Of a stretch of 64,000 nt of DNA, positions 1 to 12,005 are shown in pieces. The position numbers and the translations under genes were made by a program. Under the pieces are notes generated by a model, which was given only the letters and a program-made list of their open reading frames with translations, was not told the origin of the DNA and ran no database searches. The DNA comes from Zychaea mexicana (taxonomy: Eukaryota > Mucoromycota > Mucoromycetes > Mucorales > Lichtheimiaceae): NCBI RefSeq assembly GCF_025766255.1, contig NW_026516698.1, positions 62,001 through 126,000 of the forward strand, given 5' to 3'. The first letter of the stretch is position 1. Every line of letters starts with the position of its first letter.

Positions 1-741
1 CAGGAGGAAAGCCAAGAAGGGGCTGTGGATGACGAACTTGTCTGGTCTGTTGTCGAAATATTGATCCAGCTGGTCGAGGAACTGCGAATGCAAAGAACTG
101 CGGATCATAATAGTGCGACAACAACAACAACAACAGCGGCACAACGTAATAATAACCAGCTTCAATCCCATCTACAGAAACTGCTACGACGAAAGCGGCA
201 GGATCTTCAAAAACAGCTCTTCAAGACGGGTAACCGGTCCCCGGCAAAAAAGGCCCGAAGGCAAATGGCAAAACTACAAAAACGGCTACAAGCGGCAGCT
301 ACGGCCGCAGCAACGGAAGCTTCATCTCCTTCCTCTCTTGCTTATACGGGTCATGGTAATGGTGACGAGTCAATGGATATAGACGACGATCAGCAGCAGG
401 CGGCATTTTTACAATCTAGCAAGAAAACCAAAGCTTTGCTCCAACTGGTGCAACGGGCCCTCACATTTTTACTGAATCTAGGCTCCTACGATGAGGGCGG
501 CATGGAAGTGCAGGCAAGAATACGGCTACGTAACAAAATGTCAGAGTGGCTGTTGTTGTACGAGCCTCTAAGCATGTTCAAAGGACTCTTGCAGCAAGAA
601 AGTGATCTCCTGGAGGACTTGAATAGTACTATCGATGTATATATTCAGAACCTTTTACGAGGCAGCCGCGGTGATCTTGCAAAGAAAGCTCAGCGCCTGT
701 TGGACTGCAATAGCAGTAATGACGACAACAACAAATCATAA
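1..741 (+). CDS. 3' part of an unrecognised gene (C-terminal 246 codons)
   Basis: The frame is open from base 1 (the first ATG at 25 is probably internal) and ends at TAA 739-741, so the gene starts outside the window. The visible part begins with an acidic helical stretch. A Thr/Asn/Gln-rich linker and a very basic segment (around residues 55-95 of the ORF from base 25) follow. An acidic patch comes next, then a helical C-terminal domain of about 100 residues rich in Leu, Arg and Lys. The basic plus helical composition would suit a nuclear or nucleolar protein with alpha-solenoid repeats, but I recognise no family. Coding is supported by the long open frame and by A/T-rich downstream DNA without a continuing frame. 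Confidence 0.7.
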   Translation, partial: QEESQEGAVDDELVWSVVEILIQLVEELRMQRTADHNSATTTTTTAAQRNNNQLQSHLQKLLRRKRQDLQKQLFKTGNRSPAKKARRQMAKLQKRLQAAATAAATEASSPSSLAYTGHGNGDESMDIDDDQQQAAFLQSSKKTKALLQLVQRALTFLLNLGSYDEGGMEVQARIRLRNKMSEWLLLYEPLSMFKGLLQQESDLLEDLNSTIDVYIQNLLRGSRGDLAKKAQRLLDCNSSNDDNNKS

Positions 742-2270
742 AATTTAATACCAAACCATAAATTCTTGTAAATATATAATAACAATGTAAAACTTTAAAC
801 ATCCACACACATGTCATAAACATCATGTCCGTCCAATTATCTGCAGCGGAAAAAAAAGCAAGCGAGTTTTGTACAGATGCAGGTAAAAGTTGATCTTTAG
901 TGTTAAGAATATATGCATGTACAATAAGTATTGGATCCGATACAGGGTGCTGTACGGGTGTGTGCTTTTTTGCTTTGCTGCTGCAAGTAATATATAGGTT
1001 GATAAACATGGGAAGAAGGAGAAACAGAGAGAGAGAGAGAGAGAGATAGTAAGGACCATGAGATTTATGCCTTTGCAGCGCAGTATAATGTGCTACATGT
1101 ATACATGTAAGAGTCTTGCAGGGAGAGTGTAGGATTCCTTTTTCTCCCTTCTTCTCGGATCACTAGGAATAGGAGACAATGAGTACACTGAAATCTAATA
1201 ATCACGGAGCATATCGTCCAATCTACACAAAAGAGATGATCATGATGATTTATGGCGGTTATTCTCCGTGTAAGGCTCGGTCAGGCCACCATCTTCTACC
1301 CGTGGCCCTCCTTGACACCTAGTAGCAGACCTCTCTTTCTAAATGTGGAAAAATCTCGGAGAATGCACTAAAAAGATCCTCGCAGCTCTTTCTTATTGCC
1401 AACACTAACACTTTTATACACATCCAAATCCTCGCACTGAACTCCCCATCCCTTCGAGTCCTTGCTTGAAACATATTGGATGTAAAGGAGAGTAAATAGC
1501 AATAGCTAGTGGTATAGTATACGTGAAAGGGAGAGAGACAATATTGGCTAAACTGGGCTGAGTCGCATCGTCATTTAATGTATGAGACAAATGCATCTTT
1601 GTTGTTGGTAGAAGCAAAGGCACAAACATTTCTACAAGGTATGAAAACTTTATGCAATATCTTTTCGGCATGCATCGTCCGATGACTCTAATGTATATAA
1701 GCTATAACTTTGTTCTTCCTTTGTTGATGTGTTATCGATTCACGTTGCTGCTGCTTCCGTTGTTGTTGTTGTTGTTGTTGAGTAACAGCTCACATATGCT
1801 GTAATAAATAGTACATAGCGCGAACCTTCTCCTCTAAAACTACGTAAAAGTTGGATCTTCCGAGCTTACAGTGCACGGCTTGAGAGCTAAAAAAGAAAAT
1901 AAAAAGTGGGCTCGTCCAACCATTCCAATCGACATAGAGACGCACACCCACACGTAGAGCAGCAGCAGCAGCAGTAGCACCTCCTTGATCTCCGGATCAC
2001 GATCCTACTATTGCTCCCTCTTTATATTTCTTTTTTCATATTACCAGGATATACATTATTTGTTCTATGCACAATAAGACTCCTGAACTTTAAAAAAAGA
2101 ACCTTGTTATTTTCGTTTTTCCCTTAGAAAGCAGCAGCATCGTTTCATATATTTTGCCCTGGTTAATCCGTTTGTTCTCGGTTTTCTTTCTTTTTTTTCT
2201 TTTTCCTCTCTCTGTCTTTACTTTATTTCTCGCCTATTCTACCATCACCTTGCTTACTTTAAATATAATA
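742..2270. other. Intergenic region, AT-rich with simple repeats
   Basis: No convincing coding exon. It holds a short GA run near 1028-1046, a TTG run near 1760-1780, CAG triplets near 1961-1976 and pyrimidine-rich DNA just before the next gene. It must contain the 3' end of the first gene and the promoter of the Bni4-like gene. Confidence 0.6.
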
Positions 2271-3613
2271 ATGTCTACTGTGACACTACATTCATACCTC
2301 GACGATCCGATGAAACAACAGCACGGAGATATTGGAAAGGTAATAAGCAACGCCTACCCCGGGGGATCGTCGATTTAGTGTGTAATAGTGATAGAAGGCA
2401 ACGACATTTACTCTGACATTTTTCTTTGTTTCGTTACAAAACACACACACATGTTTAGCACCTGCATGCCCAAAGCCCTCTGAAAATAACTAGTATAATG
2501 AATAGCCCGGTGACAAGCGATGCAGCAAGCGACTCTACAACAGTTGCAGATGATGATGACGAGAACAAAGAGGAAGAGGATTATAGCTTTATCACCGGCA
2601 GTAGCGACATTACACTTGCTCAAGACGAAGCAGCAACAGCAACAAATGAAGAGCAGCAACAACAAGGGCAAGATACCAGCTTGCCATCCCCACCATCATC
2701 AGGAGCAACAAAAACACCTGCCTTACTACCAGTATCAGTAACAAACATCAATAATAACAACACTGCTACTGATTTACCCTCATCTGCGATCGTCCATGTC
2801 GTTCCTGAAAATACTTTTCCCAACAATGTAAAATTACACAACCTCAAAAACCGATTCAAGCAAGCACTGCGATTATCTCCACATCCACGACGACGGCACT
2901 ATGTAGATGTCGATTGCTCTACGACTGACAACACCGTGGAGGAGGATAACAAGTATGAGCGTTATCGAGAGTCCGTGGAGTCACCGCCACCGACCTGTCA
3001 TTTGGAACATTATCATCCCGCAGCTGCAGTGCCCACACTGTCATACGCGGTATGTGGACCAGGCAGTAAACCGCGCCATCAACAAACTGCTTCATCAACA
3101 GGATTATCAACACCGCCACCTACTCCACCTGCAACTGCATTCACAACACCGAAAATGCCTGTTAAAGGTATTCTCAAAAAGCCGCCCCCTCCGCCTTCAG
3201 AAGAGCAGCCCATTGATAATGTAGTCCCGCCTGCTCCTGGACTATCAACGACCCTCGATCGTTCATCATCGTTGCTGTCATCCTCGTCGTCACCAACAGC
3301 AGCACCTACAACAAAAACTCGAGCGTGGCTCAATAAATTACGATCCTCCGTCATGTCGCGAGATTCAGCGGCGCACCAGCAACAACAAACGCGTCCTCAA
3401 GAAAGAAAGCGTACGATCCGATACAACAAGATGGTGATTGTGCACGAGACATACACGCGTCACGAGTATAACCGAGAGCCCGATCCAAGTGCATCGTGTA
3501 CCTACCTGACTGCAGAAGCAGCCCAAGAGATCAAGAATGAGCTCAACTTTTTCAAATTCAACGAAATGATCGTACACCCTACGAGTCGCATCTACACGCA
3601 TTTCTTTGTTTGA
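2271..3613 (+). CDS. Bni4-like protein phosphatase 1 (Glc7) targeting protein
   Basis: Two exons, 2271-2339 and 2459-3613, give 407 aa. Exon 1 ends at AAG|GTAATA and the acceptor is ATGTTTAG|CAC. Both are phase 0, and they place a 23-residue start exon in frame with the long second exon; without it translation could start at 2498. Most of the protein is disordered (acidic N-terminus, Gln/Ser/Pro-rich middle). The last ~70 residues form the only conserved-looking block: an IRYNKMVIVHETY segment, a central LTAEAAQEIKNEL helix and a terminal YTHFFV. As I recall the family, this matches the C-terminus of yeast Bni4, where an RVxF-type site binds the PP1 catalytic subunit Glc7 and directs it to the bud neck or sites of chitin synthesis. 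The family call is from memory of that motif; the cellular site is inference. Confidence 0.65.
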
Positions 3614-4803
3614 AGAAAATGTGTATTAGCAAAAATCCTAATGACTTTCTCCTCCTCCACATGTAATACTAAAATATCTTCTTTTTCCTTACGATAATAA
3701 TGCTCGTCATCCTACTTTTTTTCTTTGTTCCTTTCCTCTTCTTTTTCCTTTGTACCCCAATGTCCAGAGCAGCATAACAGCTATTTCTTCTACTATCAAC
3801 ACTTGTCATACATATCAGCTTCCTTTCCTATCACTACTTTATTAATCGTCTTCTCTTCTCCACAGTAACAGACCCTTCTTCTTCTTCTTGTTACATATAC
3901 AGTAGCATCAATTCTCCTTTCCCCTATCAATACATCATCAGCTTCTTCATCACCATAATCATTAGTATCTCTCCACACCCTCGCCTCCGTAATATTTAAT
4001 ACCCCTCCATTTTCATCACTCGGTAGTTTTACATTAATAACACGTTTTTCTTATAGTAACAATAGCAAGATGCTGTTTGAAAGCAGTATTCGTACAATAA
4101 ATGTTTTTTGCTCGTGTTTCCTTTTTCTGAAAAAAAGAAAAAGACCCATTTTATGAAAGAAGAAAAAGTTCTATCTACAGCTAATATAACAGAAGATGTA
4201 TATAAAAAAAGAAGAATGGCATACTACAAAAGCAGGAGACTTGTATAGAAAATAAAATCACCGAACGAGAGAAGGTAAAATATAGAGAATGGAAAGGGTT
4301 ACAGTATGTGTAAAAAAAGTAGATATCAAAAAAAATACATAGGAGAAGAAAAAGTTAGGCATAGTGTGGCTTTGTGTGTGTGTGTGTGTGTGTGATTGGA
4401 TACTGTACAGATATAATATAGTAAAAGGAAATAGATACACATATATAGCGAGGGGAAGTTTTGTGGGGAGGAATGTACTGGGTAGAAAAACAGAAAAAAT
4501 ACAGTTGATATGTATAGGATAGGAAAGAGAAAAGGGAACCAAAGAGGCCTTCTTCCTCTTTGGAGCTGGGTTACCTGGAAATACAGTACGTTGGAAGATG
4601 AGAGGGAGTTTTCAGGATATGTAAAGAGGTGAAGAGTGGAATGGGCGAAGCATCAACTAATATGTAAAAGAAAGGGAAAGCGGCTGGTGGGGGTGATAGT
4701 ACAGTGATGTAAAAAGTGCTTTTTTGTATGTGGGTGTGTCAAAGATATATACAGTTTTGTTTGGTCGAGAGAGAAGAAGGGTATAAGTAGAGCAAAGTAG
4801 AGA
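3614..4803. other. Convergent intergenic region between two genes
   Basis: This lies between the 3' ends of the Bni4-like gene (+) and the ankyrin gene (-), so it should carry both 3' UTRs and terminators. It is T-rich on the left and A/G-rich on the right, with AATAAA at 4097-4102 and a GT dinucleotide run at about 4374-4393. No coding exon is supported. Confidence 0.55.
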
Positions 4804-6781
4804 TCAGCAGCAAGAGGTCGCTCTAGCTTTCGTTGCTGCTGGTGTTGGAGATGTTCTTGCACCAGTAGCTTCGGCCGCTTTGGCACGACGAAGCGCACGT
4901 TCAATCACCACTAAGTGACAAAGAAAAAAGAGGAGTTTAGATGCATGACAACCAGAGTACGTGCAACCAATTACGGTCAGAGCTGCTACTTACATCGGCA
5001 TCTACGCTTATCGACTTCGGTCACGGGACAATCGTGGACAGAGTAGCCCTGATAGGTCTTTGCATGCAGATTCGTTTGATCAAGAGATGCCAAATGTTCG
5101 AGACATCGCCATAATCCGAGCGCCGACGCATAATGAATAGCTGTCCAGCCTATATAGGAAGATATGTCTAGTGTGATTAGTATATCATAATAAAGAATAA
5201 ACGTCGGAGTATGGATGTATGTACCGCAAGAAGCTTACCATTATTGTCTGCATGGTTCACATCAATCTTTTGGGAATCGATCAGGCATTTGGCAATCTTT
5301 TCATGCCCATTCATCAAAGCAATGTGCAGTAACGATCGATTGTACGCGTCATTCATGTAGTGTGTAGCAGCATCGATCATGCTAAGGAGCTCGGGAAGAT
5401 CACCTCGAGTACAAGCATCGACGAGCACGACCTGTGGATCAAAGCGGACGTGACGACGTTGCGGGGGAGGTGCTGATGGTACGGGTGATGATTGAGGCTG
5501 GTGCTGCTGTTCGCTTTCCATTTCCTGTTGCTGCTCCTCATGTTGTTGTTGTTGTTGTTGTTGTTCTTGCAGCTGTTGTGAATGTTGCTCTACTACTTCA
5601 GATCGGATTTTTCGAACAGATGGGAAACAAGCAGGCCGGGTAGGAACGGGTGAAGGAGGAGAAGGTGGGAAACCCACGACAACACTGGTGTCGTCATGGA
5701 CAGTGGTGGGTGACCACGGTGAGGAGGGCGGGAAAGCGTTCTTGTCAGCAATTGTCATGGGAGAGGGCGGCGGAGTCCATAGATCATCCGATTTTGCTGT
5801 ACCTTCTTCAATCGACGAGAGCGACGAAAACGACGAGGAGGAGGACGACGAGGAGAACGACATGGGTGACATACGCATCATGGCACGATGGTGATCCTCA
5901 GCCAATGGTGGCGGCGATTTCTTGTCGAGATACTCGGCGGGTGTGATTGCTGCTACTGCTGCTGAGTCGTCATGATGGTGAATGACCTGGGGCCGTGGCT
6001 GTGGAGATGGTGATGGTGACGATGGCAACAGTGTTGTTGTCATGGATCTTTCAGCGGCCTTCTTGAGCAGCATGGATGGACGCTGTTGCAAGGGCTTTGT
6101 CTGCGCTGGTTTTGTTGGTGTCGGAATAGGTACTGGCGCTGTCACTGTCGCTGGTGATGGTGGTGGTGATGATGGAGACGTAGTAGAGAACAGGGCCAAG
6201 CATTCAGAATTGGTGCAACAATCCGGCGGTGCGACTAGTCGGACATTCCGAACCTTGGTATCCGCGCCCAAATCGACCAAAAGTCGCACAAGTCGATGCA
6301 TATTCCAGAAACACGCCAGGTGTAGGGACGTGTTACGCTGGCCCCAGACATGGTTGACGAACTGGCTGAGCTCTGCCGGGGAGGCATGCTGCCGCAGAAA
6401 GAGCAGGAGCTGAAACGCGATCGAGAAAGATTTCAGGAGCAGAGCGAGCTGGAGGGCATTCAGGTCTGTGGCCGGCTTGCCAAACTTGCGCACGGCCTCT
6501 TGTCGAACATGGATGGGGAACTGTATGACACGCGATTTCTGGGAGGGCGTGTACAGCGCCGGGTCGTTGGAGAGACGCGATGTCAGCAGGACGCGCGTGA
6601 TGAGCTCTGCGGGATTGGTATCGCACAGACGCGCAAACTCTTCCTTGGCGTCATTGTGGATGATGGTTTGAAGGGTCCGCCACAGACGGAGTGGGGAACA
6701 GCATGATGCAGATGTGCTTTGCTTTCGTGTGTTGTTGTGATGGTGGTGGTGAGGAGGGCTGTCGTGGTACACAGCTGCCAT
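4804..6781 (-). CDS. Ankyrin-repeat protein with a PP1-binding RVxF-type motif (MYPT-like)
   Basis: Three exons on the minus strand: 6781-5239, 5149-4994 and 4910-4804, giving 601 aa; both introns are phase 1 with GTAAG donors. An N-terminal helical/ankyrin-like region (about 30-190) contains a TSLHLACFWNMHRLVRLLVD ankyrin unit. A long disordered Ser/Pro/Gln-rich linker follows (about 195-440). Then come HVRF (about 445-448), the segment VLVDACTRGDLPELLSMI and two further ankyrin units; the last one is completed only by splicing (NNG|WTAIHYASALGLW). The order RVxF motif followed directly by ankyrins is that of myosin phosphatase targeting subunits (MYPT1 KVKF). The C-terminus is short and basic and ends SCC. 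A role as a PP1 targeting subunit is inferred from this layout. It could alternatively be a generic ankyrin scaffold in which the RVxF match is fortuitous. Confidence 0.7.
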
Positions 6782-7854
6782 GATTGCAAGGCAAAGCGGT
6801 GGAGCGAAAGGGATATGTTTAGGAGGTGGTTGGTTGGTAAGTGTAAAAAGAGAAAAGGAAAATAAAAAGAGAAGAAAGAAAAGAAGACGAAAGAAGAAGA
6901 AGAAGAGAAGAATCTGAGGTGGGAAGTGAAAAAAAAGCGTTTATTACGGGCTGCCTGACGAGCGACGATGACCGAGTTGAGCAAGAGTTTAAAAAGCAAA
7001 AAAGGACAATAAAAAATTTCTCTTTACTCACTCCCACTATCCACACCAGCTTTATCTCAAAGAGAGAGAAAATGCGCGCCTCAAACTATCAAGATGCGAA
7101 CGCAAAACATGCGGGACATGTGGTCCCCCTCCTCCTCTTCCTTCCTTCCTTCTTTCCTTCCATCCATCCATCCATCCTTTCATTTCAACGTCCATCCAGT
7201 ATTACATACTCAACCACTTCTCCCCCCCAACCCACACACACACACACACCACCCCCCGGACCTCGTCAAATCGGTGGTGGTCCAGCATTTTAGTATTCTT
7301 TCTTCCGGGTTCCGTGCTGGGGAAACTTGTCTCTGTACCACCTTCTCTGATTGAGAAAGACCGACCCCTCTTTGGCCATCCCGCTCCAAAGAAACTCATT
7401 GTTGTTTTGTCATGTTTGTGTCCGTCCGTCAAGCCTCACGATGACGGAGTTCCTGTTGGTGTTGGTGTTGTTGTTGTTTGGGTGGAGAGAGTGGGTCAAG
7501 GTGTGTGTGTGTGTGTGTATGTGTACGTATTACGAGTCCCTAGGGCTCGGATGATCCGTGCTGCTGCTTCTTTCTCGTAGTTTAATAAAGTTTACCACTT
7601 ATACTTACTAATACTACTGCTAACTAACTGCGGAGATTTTTTTTCTTTTATCAGGCTTCATCCCGCTACTGTTTGGGAAGCCCATGCAGATCAGAGGGAT
7701 AGTGCATATCCAAAGCTGTGCTTAGCACGCACGCACGCACGCGCGCAAGTTACTTGCGTGTGTGTAATGTGTGTGCGTGCACTCTCGGAACACTGCTAAA
7801 TCAAGCAAAGAAGCTAAGGGGAAGGAGAAACGGAAAGCGTGTGAGAGATGGATC

Positions 7855-7890
<36 letters not shown>

Positions 7891-10019
7891 CTGATGTTGT
7901 TGTTGTTGTTGTTTTTATTGTTGATGGTGATGGTCATTGATGATGACCATCCAATGAAGGAAACGGACGATGTTCACCAGCGGAACTGTCTCCGTGATCT
8001 CTTTCTTTTTGCCTACAAATGTGATAACTGCGTGCTATGTCTAGTTTGTGTGTATGTTTTCGCTCTTCTCCGTTTTTGTTGCATGGCCCATGCTGGTCTG
8101 CTGAAAAGCCCTGGATTGTACCAAGTCTACGGCCCCCAAACATGCGAGGGTCTTTAATCACAAAGATGACGAAACCTTATTAGTATGTCTTGTCTATTTC
8201 ATTTGCAGAAAGCTACTATATAAAAAAAAGGTCTCCCTCTCACTCCCCCTTCGTCTCACACAAACCACTGTACTTCTCTATAACAGTACTTGCACACCAA
8301 AAATAGATCGCTCGCATCGGTTTTGTCCTTTATAAGCAGTAACCTATCATTGTCGGGTGCTTGGCCATTGTATTTATCAATGCAGGTAGCCCGGATATGC
8401 TTTCTATGTTGATGAGATGATACTGACAAAACTGTCTGTTGATATTGTTGTTGTTGATAGCAGTAGACAACAATGACATACTGTAGCAGCAGTCGATGAC
8501 TTACTGCTTTTAGTGTGATCCTGAACATCGACATCAACAAAAAGAATCAGAGCAAGTGACCATTTTACTTGTTGGATCCCCAAAAGTTGTTCAAAGAGGG
8601 TGGTGAAATGAGAGCACGACCTATCATTGCCGATGTCACGGCTGTTGTTCAAAATAGACATGGGATAATGGAAGATGATCGGTTGGTCGGGACGCAGGAT
8701 GATGGACCTGCATTGTACTCTTCTCGCAGGCTTACACTACATATGATTATGTGCATACAACAGCCAAGGTGCCAAACTCTGTACAACAACAAGAACTCTA
8801 GAAAGACGAGATGTCTCTATTTGGCAATAGCGGAATCGGCTATCTTGCGGGGCCGGGGGGGAAGGGTGGATGAGAAACCAGAAGAGAGGGGAGCTTCTTC
8901 CTGGAAAAAAGAAAAGAACAGCGGGTGGTGGCCCGTGACTATACTATTGTGTGTATATTACTCTTGTCAACAACACTCTAGCAACAACAAACATATCCCG
9001 TGTTTGTTTTCTCTCCCAACATGTTATACCCTCTAAGAGCACCACGTATCTTTGCAAAACAACATCCTCACTACTGCTATTACAGAGTTATTTACTGCTA
9101 AAAGTCTATATCATACATGATATGCACATACGACATTTGATGAGGATCTATTTAAAAGCAAACACGCAGAGAGCGGGAAAGGAATATTGTTGAGCCGAGA
9201 GACGAAAAATGCACGTCATGCATGATAATTTATCGTACTTGCCTGTGTCTCTGTCGAACAATAGCACTTGTATCTACTGTAATGCAACGCTAAAAAAGAA
9301 TCGTTTTGCTTTACTGCTATGTACTGAATAGCACAAGAAGTTCCGACGAGCGATGAGTGGCTCGGGCATTCCAAGCCGACCAATTTGTTTCTCCTCCATG
9401 ATGAAATGAAAAGGCGGCTAAATACGGTATATACTATTGTGCATGCTGGTGTTGCATCCGACAGGGGAACTTTCATTCTGCCAGTTCCAGTTTAGATAGG
9501 CTGCTCTGTTGGCCCTGCGGGAGCCGTTGGCCCAGAGAAGTAGTAGACATCTTGGCCTTCTTGACTTGACTTGAGCGGTGATGGCGACTCAAAACCGAGT
9601 GGGGGTGGGGGGCAGGGTCTGGTTCTTCAAATGATTGTTGTGCCTGTGTGTGGAGTGAGAGGAAAAAGAAACACTGCAATTTTTTTTTTCGAGGTGCGCA
9701 AGCGCACAGGCGTGTACCACCCTCAGCCAGCTAATACCAGCTAATAGCCCATGCTGCACTGTATTCCCTCTTTCGCTCTTTCTCTCTCTTTTTTGTGTTT
9801 TTTTTTTAAATCATACAGGCTCTCTTACTGCGCCCGACGAACGACGAAACGTTACGCAGCATTCCTCGCTTTATCTCTCTACCTCCCAATCTTCACATCA
9901 CGACACCATTCGTTCCTTGGCTCGCCGAGTATATACGTACCATATATCTTAAAAGACGAAATATATATAAAAGAACAACAACACACGCACGCTACACACA
10001 CACACACACACACAAAGTC
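6782..10019. other. Long intergenic region between divergent genes
   Basis: Promoter regions of the ankyrin gene (-) and the UPF0658 gene (+) must lie here, more than 3 kb apart. I see several low-complexity tracts (A/G-rich 6845-6915, TCCA repeats 7158-7180, GT run 7500-7520, GAT/TTG array 7855-7912) and many short open frames without a recognisable domain. The ORF at 8569-9036 (+, 155 aa) and the one at 9473-9679 (-, 68 aa) are the longest that are not simple repeat. Neither has splice context or family features, so I do not call them genes. Confidence 0.5.
7855..7912. repeat. GAT triplet run followed by TTG triplet run
   Basis: An uninterrupted GATGAT... array passes into a TTG array. The microsatellite lies in non-coding DNA and produces spurious poly-Met and poly-Ile open frames on the two strands. 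Confidence 0.9.
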
Positions 10020-12005
10020 ATGTCCACAGAGAATTTTGTTGGTTCAGCTTTTGAATCCGATCCTCCACGGAAAATGTACGACTATTCACAACAGGAACGG
10101 TCGACCGAGTCGAGGTTTCGTGTAAGTTTTATACCTGCCATTCTCCTCCCTTTCTCCCCCGCACTTGGCTCCCCCTTTCTTTAATATATGTTATGTACCC
10201 GGTCTAGTATTACAACATAATTAGAGAAAGCATCTTGACCGAGAAAGCCTACTCTGACCACTCCATTATTCAAAGTGCTCCTCAATCCATTGAACAGCTT
10301 TTTAATCCAACTCATGCCACTTATACTTTCTTTCTTTTTATGGTATAACAGTTTTGGTCGAATTCACGATACTCGTCGTATCTTGTGTTAACGGCTGTTT
10401 TCGAAGCCGCTGTCGTTATTGCGCTCGAATCTGTCATTTTCGCAAAGTTTTATGATTCTGCGTAATGTATCGTTCACACTACCAAACACAACACACTCAA
10501 GAATACTAAATGTATGATGGGTGTTATTATAACAGGTTTTCAGGGCAGATTGGACAGGGTATTCCTGTGTACCTGATGATTTTTATTATTTGCCAAGTAT
10601 ATCAAGTCGGCATAGCGTGGGATGCTGTAAGTTAATCTAATGCACATCCATGAATCTTATTAGTTGCAGCAATTTGCTATAGTTGGTTAGCCAGGTAGCT
10701 GATCAGGCAGCCCTAATTCCAACGCTTTGAATGAACAACAACAATAACAACCTTTTGCTACTTTTAGGTTCGCATGCAAAACACGATCCAAGTCATTGCA
10801 TTTTTTTTGCTCAACCTTTGCTGTCTTATCTATGCCGGTTTTCAGTTTCAACAAATCAAAGAAGCTATGGATCAGGAAATCGATGTGCCAGAAGAACAAG
10901 TGGACTATCTACAATGGTTGATTACACGTCTGTTGATCGTGAACGTGGTCATTATTGGTGTCTGTGAACTTGTCTACCTGTACCTTGGTGCCAGACTGTA
11001 TCAGGAATTTGGGTAAGATTGCGCCTTTTTTTTGTTCATGTGGGGGATTCTTATCCGTAGTGTTCCTGCGTTTGTGAGTGTACGAAAAAAACCCTCATTA
11101 GTAACCGAAGTTTCTAATTCATTTGTTTTATTAAACCTGGGTGAAATGTAGCTGGCGGATCTATAAAAAGATTGGTGCTGATCCTGGAATTCGAAGCAAG
11201 TAGAAACCAAAGACCTAGAGCATGTGTAACCCATGAAAAAAAGGTTACAGGACGACGACACATCTTACTAACTCAAAAACATCTCGATCGGTGTGGGCCG
11301 TCAAAACTTTTTGATCTGATTTTGTAGACATGTACCGTTGGTATCAGATCTTACTCACGATCCTTAAAATCGACATGTTTTTCTTTTTGGGGTATTCAAT
11401 CCAGTACCTAGTACTTGTGCTTCACGCTGGAGATGTAGAATTTCCATTGACGATCGTTGCACTACCGCTGATATGTCTGTTCCTGATATTAGCTGTCTAT
11501 GCAGTAAGTAGCAGTGCTTATATATATATATATATATATCTCCACGTTGTTGCTATTACTGTCGAAATCAAAAAGGCTAAAGATAGTTATTTTAAGGTTC
11601 GTCATGAATCCAAACCCCTGGTGATCATCTTTTTTGTTGGATTGGCAGCAGGATGTGCATACTTTATATTTAAACTTGTACGCATGTACACGCCATCCGA
11701 GGAATACAAATACATGTATGTCGAGAAGTTTTTGACCTTTTTTGGTAAGTTTTCCTTATATATGCCACCAAATACACACTGGCGATGGGTAAAGAAGATG
11801 AAGGGACTGTTTAATGCTTATTGCGAACTAATGTAAATTTTGATGTGCAGCAAGTGTATCATTAGCACTTTTAGTACTCACCATTATCAACGCTGGGGTA
11901 TGCTGGTCAAACTTTGACAAGGGACTCAAACAACATCTGCTTCGTGATCGAAACGAGGCAGCATTAACTCAAAATGCTGGTGATAGAACTCTTTCTTTGG
12001 ACTAA
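10020..12005 (+). CDS. UPF0658-type Golgi apparatus membrane protein
   Basis: Eight exons: 10020-10121, 10352-10461, 10536-10626, 10768-11012, 11152-11195, 11328-11503, 11597-11744 and 11851-12005, giving 356 aa. All phases join. A short N-terminal cytosolic tail (MSTENFVGSAFES) precedes about seven to eight hydrophobic segments. Charged signatures NTIQVIAFFLLNLCCLIYA, WRIYKKIGAD, MYRWYQILLTILKIDMFFF and FIFKLVRMY follow in order, and the protein ends in a polar tail after NFDKGLK. From memory this pattern is that of the fungal UPF0658 Golgi membrane proteins, whose biochemical role is unknown. The fifth intron uses a GC donor (GCAAGT). The intron at 11504-11596 is 93 nt, a multiple of three without a stop, so retention would insert 31 residues. 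An AC dinucleotide run sits immediately before the ATG. Confidence 0.8.

Noticed and set aside
7771..8157. 128-codon plus-strand ORF with poly-Met and poly-Leu
   Set aside because: Driven by the GAT/TTG microsatellite; no family features.
9473..9679. 68-codon minus-strand ORF that could be a terminal exon
   Set aside because: Upstream DNA is the promoter of the UPF0658 gene and offers no partner exon.
10209..10343. Possible extra exon (YYNIIRES...) inside the first intron of the UPF0658 gene
   Set aside because: It would need a 9-nt intron to continue. Skipping it joins phase 0 to phase 0 directly, so I treat it as intron.
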